DNA of 64,000 bases. It comes from Clostridia bacterium (GTDB lineage: Bacteria > Bacillota > Clostridia > Oscillospirales > Acutalibacteraceae). Positions 17,647-27,224 of this stretch are shown in pieces; position 1 is the stretch's first letter; each line of letters begins with the position of its first letter. Below the pieces are notes generated by a model that was not told the DNA's origin, did no database searches, and saw only the letters and a program-made list of their open reading frames with translations. Both the position numbers and the translations under genes were made by a program. Location: assembly GCA_017430535.1 (NCBI GenBank), contig JAFRMR010000003.1:517480-581479 (forward strand), given 5' to 3'.

Positions 17647-18855
17647 TCAGAGTGTGTAAGTGTCAATAACTCTCTGCGGTAAAATCTTCTTCACAAATTC
17701 GCTGCTTCTTGCAATGGCATTTGCCTCTTCAAGGCTGCCGGGCAGCGTATCTATGCCGCTTAAAATATCTTCAGTTGTGTTATACAGGTTAAGGTCGGTG
17801 GGGGTGGGGGCCTGCATCTTTGCATCTATACCCTCAATACCGGCGTAAATAAGCAGTGCGCAGGAAATATACGGGTTGGCAAGAGCATCGGGGGACCTGA
17901 GCTCCATTCTGCGCCGATCTCCGCTTCCGGCGGGAATTCTTATAAGCTGGGAGCGGTTTTCCTTTGACCAGGTGATGTATTTCGGAGCTTTCTTGACGCC
18001 CAGGCGTTTGTATGAATCCTCCGAAGGGTTGAGGAATGCGGTTATTTCTTTGATTCTGTTAATAACCCCGGCCATAAAACTCTCAAGGTAATCTTCGGAA
18101 TCGCGGGATTTAACCGAAATATTTATATGCACTCCGTTTCCGCTTTCATGGGGCAGAGGCTTCGGGGAAAAGTCCGCATAAAGCCCGTATTGCTCCGCAA
18201 TGGTGGAAACCACCGATTTGAAAGTTACGGAATTATCCGCTGCAGAAAGTGCGTCGCTGTATTTGAAATCAATCTCGTGCTGACCGGGGCCCTCCTCGTG
18301 ATGTGAACTCTCCGGGAGTATGCCCATCTCGGAAAGGGTAAGGCAGATTTCGCGGCGGACATTCACGCCCCTGTCTTCCGGGGCAATATCCATATAACCG
18401 GCCCTGTCATGTACCTGTTTTGTGGGGTAGCCCTCCTCATCTGTTCTGAAAAGGTAAAACTCGTGCTCAGGCCCGAAATATACTTCAATCCCTTTGGATT
18501 CGGCATATTTTACCGCTTCCTTAAGCATATTTCTGCAATCCATTTCAAAAGGTCTGCCGTCAGGGTAGCGGATATCGCAATACATCCTCACAACGCTGCC
18601 CTGGGACGGACGCCAGGGAAGAACCGAAAGAGTGGAGGCATCCGGGAAAAGGAAAAGGTCGCTTTTTTCTTCGCTGCCGAAACCTTTTACGGCGGAGGCA
18701 TCTATGGCTATTCCCGTTTCAAATGCACGGTCCAGTTCCGTTGTCATTATTGATATGTTTTTCTGCTTGCCGAATACATCGCAGAACGCGAGTCTGATAA
18801 ATGTTACATCTTCCTGCTCAATGTAGTCCCTGACATCCTGAATGGTAAGTTTCAT
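17647..18855 (-). CDS. Divergent glutamine synthetase-family protein beside the ANTAR gene
   Basis: The product has 402 residues, shorter than the 447-residue GlnA elsewhere in this cluster. Glutamine synthetase motifs are kept: GPEHEFYLF, the ATP-site GNGVHINIS, and ENRSQLIRIPAGSGDRRRMELRSPD. The region equivalent to the GlnA feedback loop reads ASAVKGFGSEEKSDL, with glycine replacing the arginine used in feedback inhibition. It may be a catalytically active isoform, a sensor, or a partner of the ANTAR protein 45 bases downstream. The start is the ATG with AAGGAG nine bases upstream; longer in-frame starts would fall inside the leader terminator. It has its own promoter and attenuator. Confidence 0.85.
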   Translation of the reverse strand: MKLTIQDVRDYIEQEDVTFIRLAFCDVFGKQKNISIMTTELDRAFETGIAIDASAVKGFGSEEKSDLFLFPDASTLSVLPWRPSQGSVVRMYCDIRYPDGRPFEMDCRNMLKEAVKYAESKGIEVYFGPEHEFYLFRTDEEGYPTKQVHDRAGYMDIAPEDRGVNVRREICLTLSEMGILPESSHHEEGPGQHEIDFKYSDALSAADNSVTFKSVVSTIAEQYGLYADFSPKPLPHESGNGVHINISVKSRDSEDYLESFMAGVINRIKEITAFLNPSEDSYKRLGVKKAPKYITWSKENRSQLIRIPAGSGDRRRMELRSPDALANPYISCALLIYAGIEGIDAKMQAPTPTDLNLYNTTEDILSGIDTLPGSLEEANAIARSSEFVKKILPQRVIDTYTL

Positions 18856-18870
18856 ATCATCCGGCTCCTT

Positions 18871-18930
18871 AAAAGATAAAAGGGCACCCATTGATTGCAA
18901 GAAGCCCGTAATCAATGAACGCCTTTGTTC
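18871..18930 (-). promoter_or_regulatory. glnA2 leader attenuator with AAAGGC hexaloop hairpin
   Basis: At the very start of the predicted transcript, GAAC-[AAAGGC]-GTTC forms a 4-bp hairpin with an A1/G4 six-base loop. Its loop and 3' arm are also the 5' arm of a long terminator stem (18926-18910 with 18896-18879, one bulged C, several G-U pairs, 13-base loop) followed by TTTATCTTTT. The element AAAGGCGT, seven bases, TTACGG is shared exactly with the glnA leader. Confidence 0.6.
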
Positions 18931-18937
18931 GTGTGAA

Positions 18938-18966
18938 ATTATATTCTTTTTTTTCCTTTAAGTCAA
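18938..18966 (-). promoter_or_regulatory. Sigma-A promoter of glnA2-ANTAR(-gdhA-carAB-guaA)
   Basis: TTGACT, 17 bases, TATAAT on the minus strand. The predicted start is about one to two bases before the hexaloop hairpin. It is divergent from the asnB promoter, with about 115 bases between the two -35 boxes. Confidence 0.85.
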
Positions 18967-19079
18967 TGATTTTTATACTGCATTAACCGATTTCTTAACT
19001 TTGCACAAAAGAAACACAACTTTTGCAGGCCCGGATTGTAAAAATTGCAAAAATCACCGTATTCGGGTGAAATATACAC

Positions 19080-19108
19080 TTGACAATGAAATTTTGCGGT
19101 GTTAAAAT
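19080..19108 (+). promoter_or_regulatory. Sigma-A promoter of asnB
   Basis: TTGACA, 17 bases, TAAAAT, the same two boxes and spacing as the glnA promoter. The stretch between this and the divergent glnA2 promoter is AT-rich with no clear operator, though it contains several TTTTG and CAAAA words. Confidence 0.85.
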
Positions 19109-19120
19109 TGCAGCATATTA

Positions 19121-19165
19121 AGGCAAAGGTGCCCGTACCGGGTGCCTTTGCCTCTTTTTTATTTT
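19121..19165 (+). promoter_or_regulatory. asnB leader attenuator with AAAGGT hexaloop
   Basis: A 9-bp outer stem (AGGCAAAGG/CCTTTGCCT) with an inner CCCG/CGGG helix is followed by CTTTTTTATTTT, an intrinsic terminator 30 bases before the asnB start codon. Overlapping its 5' arm, GGC-[AAAGGT]-GCC can form a 3-bp hairpin with a six-base loop carrying A1 and G4. This is the shortest stem of the four leaders. Confidence 0.55.
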
Positions 19166-19194
19166 CAAATTATGCTTTCTGAGGAGGCGATAAT

Positions 19195-20772
19195 ATGTGC
19201 TCCGTAGTGGGATTGCTTTCATACCCCGAGGATTATGAAGAGTTTAAAAAAGCATTCGAAAAAACAAAATCAAGGGGACCGGATGATACAAAAGTCATAA
19301 AAGCGGGCGACGGCCTTCTGGGCTTTCACCGCCTTGCCATAATGGACCTTGAATCAACCGGTATGCAGCCCTTTGAGCTGGGCGGCAATAAGCTTGTGTG
19401 CAACGGAGAAATATACGGCTTCCGCAAAATCAAAAAAGAGCTTGAAAAAGAATACTCTTTCACCAGTGATTCCGATTGCGAAATACTGCTGCCCATGTAT
19501 GAAAAATACGGCTTTGATATGTTCGCGATGCTGGATGCGGAATATGCCCTTGTGATTTATGACGGCGAAAAAAACTGCCTGATTGCCGCGAGAGACCCGA
19601 TTGGCATAAGGCCCCTGTTCTATGCTTATGATAAAAACGGAAGCATAATGTTTGCCAGCGAAGCGAAAAACCTTGTGGGACTCAGCGATAAAATAATGCC
19701 CTTCCCTCCCGGTCACTACTATGACGGCGAAAAATTCGTATGCTACAACGATATTGCAAAAGTTGACGAATACATTGACGGCAGCCTTGAAGAAATATGC
19801 GGCAACATTCACGACAAGCTGGTTGCAGGCATAGAAAAACGCCTTGATGCAGATGCTCCCGTAGGTTTCCTGCTCAGCGGCGGCCTTGACAGCTCCCTTG
19901 TGTGTGCCGTTTCCGCAAAACTTCTGAGCAAGCCCATAAGAACCTTTGCAATAGGTATGAGCGAGGATGCCATTGACCTTAAATATGCAAAGGAAGTTGC
20001 GGAATATATAGGCAGCGACCACAGGGAAATAATCATAACGGCAGACGATGTTATCGGCTCGCTTGAAGATGTTATAGCAGCCCTTGGTACATTTGATATA
20101 ACCACCGTAAGGGCCAGTATGGGTATGTACCTTATATGCAAGGCGATTCACGAAACCACCGATGTAAGGGTACTGCTTACGGGTGAAATATCCGACGAGC
20201 TTTTCGGCTATAAATACACGGATTTTGCCCCGGATGCCGAAGCATTCCAGAAAGAGGCGCAGAAGAGAATACGCGAGCTTTATATGTATGATGTTCTCAG
20301 GGCCGACAGATGTATTTCCGTTCACTCAATGGAGGCAAGGGTTCCCTTCGGCGACCTTGATTTTGTGAAATATGTAATGTCAATAAACCCCGAAAAGAAA
20401 ATGAACATTTACAATAAAGGCAAATACCTTCTCCGCCACGCCTTTGAAGGCAACTATCTGCCGGAGAGCATCCTGATGCGCGAAAAGGCGGCTTTTTCCG
20501 ATGCAGTGGGACATTCCATGGTGGATTACCTCAAAGAGTATGCGGAAAAGAAATATTCCGATGAAGAGTTTGAAATAAAGTCGGCAAAATACACTCACGC
20601 AAAGCCATTCACCAAAGAATCTCTGCTTTACAGAGAGATTTTTGAAAAGTATTACCCCGGTCAGGGCGAAATGATAAAAGATTTCTGGATGCCCAACAAA
20701 GACTGGGAAGGCTGCAATGTAAACGACCCCTCCGCCAGAGTTCTTTCAAACTACGGCGACAGCGGTAAATAA
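19195..20772 (+). CDS. asnB: Asparagine synthase (glutamine-hydrolysing)
   Basis: AsnB transfers glutamine nitrogen to aspartate with ATP. The product is 525 residues, close to the compact AsnB of E. coli. Cys2 (MCSVVG) is the class II amidotransferase nucleophile, and KSRGPDD, GFHRLAIMDL and LVCNGEIYGF are the usual glutaminase motifs. The synthetase domain has the pyrophosphatase loop LLSGGLDSSLVCAV near residue 230, and LTGEISDELFGYKYTDFAP. The ATG has GAGGAGG upstream. It has its own promoter and attenuator, and runs divergently from glnA2 and towards pyrG. Confidence 0.96.
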   Translation: MCSVVGLLSYPEDYEEFKKAFEKTKSRGPDDTKVIKAGDGLLGFHRLAIMDLESTGMQPFELGGNKLVCNGEIYGFRKIKKELEKEYSFTSDSDCEILLPMYEKYGFDMFAMLDAEYALVIYDGEKNCLIAARDPIGIRPLFYAYDKNGSIMFASEAKNLVGLSDKIMPFPPGHYYDGEKFVCYNDIAKVDEYIDGSLEEICGNIHDKLVAGIEKRLDADAPVGFLLSGGLDSSLVCAVSAKLLSKPIRTFAIGMSEDAIDLKYAKEVAEYIGSDHREIIITADDVIGSLEDVIAALGTFDITTVRASMGMYLICKAIHETTDVRVLLTGEISDELFGYKYTDFAPDAEAFQKEAQKRIRELYMYDVLRADRCISVHSMEARVPFGDLDFVKYVMSINPEKKMNIYNKGKYLLRHAFEGNYLPESILMREKAAFSDAVGHSMVDYLKEYAEKKYSDEEFEIKSAKYTHAKPFTKESLLYREIFEKYYPGQGEMIKDFWMPNKDWEGCNVNDPSARVLSNYGDSGK

Positions 20773-20789
20773 TAAAAGGAGAGAATAAT

Positions 20790-20933
20790 ATGGGAACAAC
20801 ATTTTTTTCTTACAGATGCAATGCTGAATTCAGTATGAAAAAGCCGGATATTGAAATTGATGATTATGAAAGAGAAAAACAGCACGATGTTGACAGCGGC
20901 GATAATTTGGAAGGAAATGAAACCTGCGAATAG
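20790..20933 (+). CDS. Small acidic 47-residue protein between asnB and pyrG, unknown
   Basis: This ORF is preceded by AAGGAG six to seven bases before its ATG, a strong ribosome site, 17 bases after the asnB stop. The protein (MGTTFFSYRCNAEF...) has about 13 acidic against 5 basic residues and cysteines at 10 and 46. It has no membrane segment or signal. I do not recognise it. Position and ribosome site argue for a real gene in an asnB-sORF-pyrG operon. It might modulate one of the neighbouring glutamine enzymes, but nothing in the sequence proves a role. Confidence 0.65.
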   Translation: MGTTFFSYRCNAEFSMKKPDIEIDDYEREKQHDVDSGDNLEGNETCE

Positions 20934-20936
20934 TAA

Positions 20937-22571
<1,635 letters not shown>

Positions 22572-22595
22572 GCAGCCTCATAAGAAATAATTTAA

Positions 22596-22626
22596 TCCCG
22601 CAAGTTACAAAAACTTGCGGGATTTT
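22596..22626 (+). terminator. Intrinsic terminator after pyrG
   Basis: An 11-bp perfect stem (TCCCGCAAGTT/AACTTGCGGGA) with loop ACAAA, then TTTT. It may also stop the convergent pilB transcript, though the T-run on that side is poor. Confidence 0.8.
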
Positions 22627-22662
22627 GATATTTGATATTGAATTTGAAAAGTGCAGGAAAAA

Positions 22663-24366
22663 TCAGGTTTCGAATGAAATCTTCATAAGCTCCTTGATGC
22701 TGGTGGTGCCCTCTATAACATACTTGGCACCGGCCATGTGCAGGGTATTCATGCCAGATTTAACGGCGGCCTCTTTGATATCATTGGTGGAGGCCTTGAT
22801 GGTAATCATGTGCTTAAGATCCTGGGTAACCTGCATTATTTCGTAAACACCGGTTCGGCCGTAGAAGCCCGTATCGTTGCACATGGGGCAGCCGCAGGGC
22901 TCATAGATGGTGAGGGGCTGATCCGCCGGATAGCGCAGGTAGTTCTTTTCATCCTCGGTGGCTTCTCTGGGCTTTTTGCAGTGAACGCAGAGCTTACGCA
23001 CAAGACGCTGAGCGATAACACCGATAAGAGAGTCCGCAAGAAGGAAGGACTCAAGGCCCATATCAAGAAGACGGGTAACGGTGGCCGCCGCTGAGTTGGT
23101 ATGGAGGGTGGAAACGACCAAGTGACCGGTGATAGACGCCTGAACGGCGATGGAAGCGGTCTCAAGGTCACGAATCTCACCTATCATGATAATATCAGGG
23201 TCCTGACGGAGTATGGAACGAAGAGCCGCGGCGAAGGAAAGGCCGGCTTTGTTATTAACCTGAACCTGGTTAAGGCCGGAGATGTTGGCTTCGACGGGGT
23301 CTTCAACGGTGATTATATTAACGCTCTCATCATTGAGCTCTGAAAGGGCGGTGTAAAGAGTGGTGGATTTACCTGAACCGGTGGGTCCGGTAACAAGGAA
23401 GATGCCGTTGGGGTTTGAAATAATGTGGTCAAACACCTTGAGCTCATCTTCCCTCATACCCAGCTGGCCTTTGGTACGGGTAAGAGCAACGGTGGAGGCA
23501 ATACGCATAACCACCTTTTCGCCGTAACAGGTGGGGAGCATGGATACACGGATATCATACTCGGAGCGGTCAACATTGATAGTGATACGGCCGTCCTGGG
23601 GTTTGCGCTTTTCGGCAATATCCATACCGCCCATAATCTTAAGGCGGGTAACGATAACCGGCATAAGGGAGATATCATAAGTCATAACCTTGGTGAGCAC
23701 GCCGTCTATACGGTAGCGGACTACAACCTGGGTTTCGTGAGCATCTATATGAATATCCGATGCTCTGGAACGGACCGCCTGCTCAAAAATTGAGCGCACC
23801 AGCATAACGATGGGGGCGGATTCCAGCTTATCGTCTTCCTCTTCCTTCTTTTCTTCCATCTCCGCTCTGCGGGCTTCTCTGTCCTTCTGGAACTGCTCGG
23901 CGGCGGACATTGCTTCATCGGAGCCGTAGTATTTATCAAGAAGGTGGTTTATTTCACTCTCTGTGGAAATACGGGGCTCTATCATACAGCCGGTGATTAT
24001 GGAAATATCATCCATTGCCTGCATATCCAAAGGATTTGCCATGGCAAGAATCAGGGTGCTGTTATCTTCATCAAGATAGGAAATGGGGCACACATTATTG
24101 CGGCGCAGAACCTGACCGCTGACAAGGCCTACGATATCCTGAGGAAGGGTAACCGCGCGAAGGCTCATATAGGGAACATTGAGCAGCTCGCCCTGGGCCA
24201 TAGCCACATCCTCGGGGGAAGCAAGATTTTTTTCAACAAAAATATCTCTTAAAGGTGTGCCGTCATTTTCATTGATGGCAAGGGCCTGGTTATATTTGTC
24301 TTCGGTAATTTTACCGTTCTTTAAAAGTATATCGGCAAGGGTATTGCCGTCTCTGGTAAAAGCCAT
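22663..24366 (-). CDS. pilB: Type IV pilus / type II secretion assembly ATPase (PilB/GspE family)
   Basis: This 567-residue cytoplasmic motor ATPase drives pilin polymerisation or pseudopilus assembly. The N-terminal MshEN-type region covers about 1-150, followed by a charged stretch rich in Glu/Lys near residue 180. The core has Walker A GPTGSGKSTTLYTAL, an Asp box (ITVEDPVE), Walker B (DIIMIGEIRDLETA) and a His box (GHLVVSTLHTNSA). A zinc-binding cysteine set follows (CVHCKK and CGCPMCND), as in PilB/GspE but not PilT. No pilC, pilT or pilin gene is nearby on either side, so the rest of the machine must be encoded elsewhere. It has its own promoter. Confidence 0.93.
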   Translation of the reverse strand: MAFTRDGNTLADILLKNGKITEDKYNQALAINENDGTPLRDIFVEKNLASPEDVAMAQGELLNVPYMSLRAVTLPQDIVGLVSGQVLRRNNVCPISYLDEDNSTLILAMANPLDMQAMDDISIITGCMIEPRISTESEINHLLDKYYGSDEAMSAAEQFQKDREARRAEMEEKKEEEDDKLESAPIVMLVRSIFEQAVRSRASDIHIDAHETQVVVRYRIDGVLTKVMTYDISLMPVIVTRLKIMGGMDIAEKRKPQDGRITINVDRSEYDIRVSMLPTCYGEKVVMRIASTVALTRTKGQLGMREDELKVFDHIISNPNGIFLVTGPTGSGKSTTLYTALSELNDESVNIITVEDPVEANISGLNQVQVNNKAGLSFAAALRSILRQDPDIIMIGEIRDLETASIAVQASITGHLVVSTLHTNSAAATVTRLLDMGLESFLLADSLIGVIAQRLVRKLCVHCKKPREATEDEKNYLRYPADQPLTIYEPCGCPMCNDTGFYGRTGVYEIMQVTQDLKHMITIKASTNDIKEAAVKSGMNTLHMAGAKYVIEGTTSIKELMKISFET

Positions 24367-24400
24367 ATACCGGTTCCTTTCATAAAAAACTGTAATCTAT

Positions 24401-24429
24401 ATTATCCGCTATTTTTATTATTATGTCAA
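24401..24429 (-). promoter_or_regulatory. Sigma-A promoter of pilB
   Basis: TTGACA, 17 bases, GATAAT on the minus strand, about 35 bases upstream of the start codon. Confidence 0.75.
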
Positions 24430-24478
24430 CGGAAAATGTGTAAATTTTCGTATGAATTTTTCGGCAAAAATGACCGAG

Positions 24479-24564
24479 GAAATTAAGTAAGAAGTAAAAA
24501 GGAAGAAGGGACAAGTAATAAGTACGGGTCGCTACGCTCCGGTTGTATTATGCTCCGCATAACC
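24479..24564. repeat. Intergenic repeat-like element with small hairpin and GGTCGCTACGCTCC unit
   Basis: A purine-rich run built of AAGTAA/GAAG words is followed by GGTCGCTACGCTCC and a TTATGC-TCC-GCATAA hairpin. The 14-base GGTCGCT(A/T)CGCTCC unit recurs at 60686-60699 in another intergenic region, beside a hairpin array. No ORF is present. This looks like a scattered extragenic repeat of this genome, but copy number cannot be judged from one window. Confidence 0.5.
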
Positions 24565-24573
24565 TGTGACCTG

Positions 24574-24607
24574 AAAACAAAAAAGCCTGCAGGGAAGACC
24601 CTGCAGG
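24574..24607 (-). terminator. Intrinsic terminator of the cdaR-ftsEX-M23-S41 operon
   Basis: On the minus strand, CCTGCAGGG-TCTT-CCCTGCAGG (9-bp perfect stem) is followed by CTTTTTTGTTTT, 18 bases after the S41 gene stop. Confidence 0.88.
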
Positions 24608-24625
24608 AAAATATAAATTATTAAA

Positions 24626-25840
24626 TCAGTTCATTTGCTCTGTGAGGAGATTTACGGCGGCATTCAGCTGATTATCATCGGCTTCATCAAGCAGGCTGAT
24701 ATTTGCATCCTCAACGGGCAGGGTGATTTCTCCGTTTGCATCGGGAGCGATACCCACACCGTCATAAACCGCGTTTTCGCCGGCTCTGGGGATAATCAGC
24801 GCAGTGGTAAGCATAATTGCTCCGCCGTCATCAAGGGTGAATACCTCCTGCATTGTGCCTACGCCGGCGGTGGTGGTGCCGATAAGGACGCACTGCAGAA
24901 TATCACGCATATCGCAGGCAAAAAGCTCCGCAGGGCCCGAGGTGCCGCCGTTTATGAGAACAGCATAGGCAAACTGGGTGAAATTGCTGTTTTCGGCGGT
25001 GAAGACATCCTCTTTGCCGTTTGAGTGCCTTGCAATGGCGATACTGCCGTTGATATTTGAAATAATAACATCAAGGGCGTTTGCGGCGTATTTTATTGTG
25101 CCCTCGCGATTGTTGCGAAGGTCAATTATAACAGCCGTAAGCCCGGATTTTTTATAATCCTCCAGCACGGATTTAAGCTCAGCCGCGGTATTTTTGCCGA
25201 AGCTGCTTATGCGGACATATCCGACACCGTTTACATTTCTGCCTGTAACGGTGGGTATGCTGAAATTGCTGATGGGCTGGGCAACTTTTGTGACATCATC
25301 ACGCATATATTCAATACGGACACTGTCAAGCCGGCTGCCGGTAAAGAAAGCCGCAAGGGCATCGTAATTGGAGCGGTTAACCGCAACATCATCAACGGCG
25401 GTTATTACATCCCCCGCCCTGATGCCTTCGCTCTCAGCCGAAGAGCCCTCATAAACATAGGTTACAACAAGCTCGCCTGCGGCGTAATCATAAAGGGTTT
25501 CGATACCGACGCCCGTTATTTCACCGTTGAGCCTTCTGTTATAATCCATATACTCGGAGGCGGTCATATAATAGCTGTTTTTATCCTGAAGACCGTTAAC
25601 ATAGCCCTCGCCCAGGGATGCGCTCAGGTTGCTGTTGAAAGCGCTTAAATCGCCGTAAAAATTATTGGAAATAATACGGTTTATCTCTTCAACATTGCTG
25701 TAGCTCTGAGAGCGCTGGGAAATATTGCTGATGATGCGGTTGTAAATCTGCTTTGAAAATACCATTGTTACGGCAAAAGTGGCCGCAACGGTAATAATAA
25801 CCAGGGAAAGGCAAAGCCCCAGTGATATTTTTCTGTTCAA
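24626..25840 (-). CDS. S41 (CtpA-like) protease homologue lacking catalytic Ser and Lys
   Basis: This is a 404-residue membrane-anchored protein. One N-terminal helix (about residues 6-28) is followed by a PDZ domain (about 105-185, with SSAESEGIRAGDVITAVDD) and an S41 peptidase domain (about 205-380). Family members have a GTAS-A-(S/A)-E motif with the nucleophilic Ser and a TxGKG motif with the general-base Lys. Here these read NGGTSGPAE (Gly302 at the Ser position, Ser301 one place off) and TTTAGVG (Val327 at the Lys position). It is therefore probably inactive as a protease and may act as a scaffold. The start is TTG with GGGAGGG upstream. It follows the M23 gene in the ftsEX operon, which points to a role in wall remodelling. 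Confidence 0.85.
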   Translation of the reverse strand: MNRKISLGLCLSLVIITVAATFAVTMVFSKQIYNRIISNISQRSQSYSNVEEINRIISNNFYGDLSAFNSNLSASLGEGYVNGLQDKNSYYMTASEYMDYNRRLNGEITGVGIETLYDYAAGELVVTYVYEGSSAESEGIRAGDVITAVDDVAVNRSNYDALAAFFTGSRLDSVRIEYMRDDVTKVAQPISNFSIPTVTGRNVNGVGYVRISSFGKNTAAELKSVLEDYKKSGLTAVIIDLRNNREGTIKYAANALDVIISNINGSIAIARHSNGKEDVFTAENSNFTQFAYAVLINGGTSGPAELFACDMRDILQCVLIGTTTAGVGTMQEVFTLDDGGAIMLTTALIIPRAGENAVYDGVGIAPDANGEITLPVEDANISLLDEADDNQLNAAVNLLTEQMN

Positions 25841-25874
25841 GACTTACCCTCCCTGCAAACAAATTTTAAAGATA

Positions 25875-27224
25875 TTAACCATAAGGATTGGAAACATAAT
25901 TAAGGGGATTTACTCTGCTTACGCCGCCGTCCGCATTCTTTACCCTGACCTCAAAATGGAGGTGGGGTCCTGTAACATTGCCGGTGGCGCCTATAATACC
26001 TATCTGCTGGCCTTTTTTGACAACCTGACCCACGGAAACCTGGATATTATCTGAATGGGCGTAAAGGGTCTGGGTACCGTCGCCGTGGTCTATAACGCAG
26101 TAGTTGCCGAAGCCGTAATTCCAGTTGCCGTCATTGACTGCAAGGATAACCTCGCCGCCCTGGGCAGCATTGAAGGGCCTGCCTCTGGTGTTGCCGCCTA
26201 CGGCGCAAATATCTATGCCCCAGTGGGCTCCGCCGCTGGGATAAGAGGGATAGCCCGCGGAAATATAGCTTTCAAACTTAACGGGCCAGGCCATTTTACC
26301 GTCGTTTTCATAAGAAGCGTTGGGGGTATCGCCTACGGATGAACCGTGAGCGGCAATGTAGGCGTCAATCTGAGCGGAGAGGACTTCTTTTTCTGCCTCC
26401 GCCCTCTTGATGGCGGCTTTGTATTCTTCGCTGTCCTCATCAAGGTCGTTTATGATTGCCTGAACTTCCTGCTGTTTTTTGGTAACTTCGGATTTTTTGC
26501 TCTGCTCGGTGCTCTTGGTGCTCTTGAGGTCGGTTTTACGGCCGTCAAGGGCGGTTTTCTCTGCCTCAAGCTCTGTGATTTTGCCCTCAAGGTCGGTTTT
26601 CTGCTCCTCAAGCTGTTTCTGAAGGGCATCTATCTCAGCAAGCTTATCCTCAAGCTCCTGAATAAGAGCCGCATCGTTTTCGGAAACACGCATAAGCAGC
26701 TCCCGGCGGGCAAAATAGGATGACATATCATTGCTGGAAAACAGGATTTCAACATCGGAAACTTCGCCGCTCATATAATTCTCGCGGATTCTGCCCAGGA
26801 GCATTTCCCTGGTATCCTGCATGGTGGCTTTGATTTCATCCATCTGGCGGTTTGAATTATCAATCTGCTTGTTGATTTCTTCAATCTCCGCATTAAGCTC
26901 TTCAATATTTGCCTCTTTGCCGGCAATATCGGAATTGAGGGTATCGATTCTGGTTTCAAGAATCCTTATCTGACCGTTAATGGCATCGATTTCGGAATTC
27001 AGGGTGCTGAGCTTTTTGTTCTGGTCCTTGATTTCGCCCTGGACCTCCTTGAGCTCGGCCTTATCTTTGGCAATCTCTTTTTCAAGATTGTCATACTGCC
27101 TCTGCAGGTCATCCAGCTCCTCATCTGCAGAAACCCTTGGTGAATAAAGAAGCAGAGAGGTGAAGACACAGCAGAGAGCCAGCGCAAGGGCGATAAGCCT
27201 GAACGCTTTTCTCTTAAATATCAT
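25875..27224 (-). CDS. M23 peptidoglycan hydrolase with long coiled coil (EnvC/PcsB-like)
   Basis: This secreted protein of about 449 residues starts with a signal peptide or anchor (FRLIALALALCCVFTSLLL), followed by roughly 230 residues of heptad-like Glu/Lys/Leu coiled coil. The C-terminal M23 (LytM) domain has zinc-site motifs HWGIDICAVGG, YAHSD and GPHLHFEVRV, so catalytic residues are intact. It overlaps the ftsX stop by 11 bases if the ATG at MIFKRK is used; an upstream TTG is possible. Coiled-coil hydrolases encoded after ftsEX are usually switched on by FtsEX across the membrane, so this is the likely FtsEX-controlled septal hydrolase. Confidence 0.9.
   Translation of the reverse strand: MIFKRKAFRLIALALALCCVFTSLLLYSPRVSADEELDDLQRQYDNLEKEIAKDKAELKEVQGEIKDQNKKLSTLNSEIDAINGQIRILETRIDTLNSDIAGKEANIEELNAEIEEINKQIDNSNRQMDEIKATMQDTREMLLGRIRENYMSGEVSDVEILFSSNDMSSYFARRELLMRVSENDAALIQELEDKLAEIDALQKQLEEQKTDLEGKITELEAEKTALDGRKTDLKSTKSTEQSKKSEVTKKQQEVQAIINDLDEDSEEYKAAIKRAEAEKEVLSAQIDAYIAAHGSSVGDTPNASYENDGKMAWPVKFESYISAGYPSYPSGGAHWGIDICAVGGNTRGRPFNAAQGGEVILAVNDGNWNYGFGNYCVIDHGDGTQTLYAHSDNIQVSVGQVVKKGQQIGIIGATGNVTGPHLHFEVRVKNADGGVSRVNPLNYVSNPYG

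Noticed and set aside
19354-20325. 323-codon minus-strand frame opposite asnB
   Set aside because: Same reason: antisense to a well-supported gene, no start signals, no family features.
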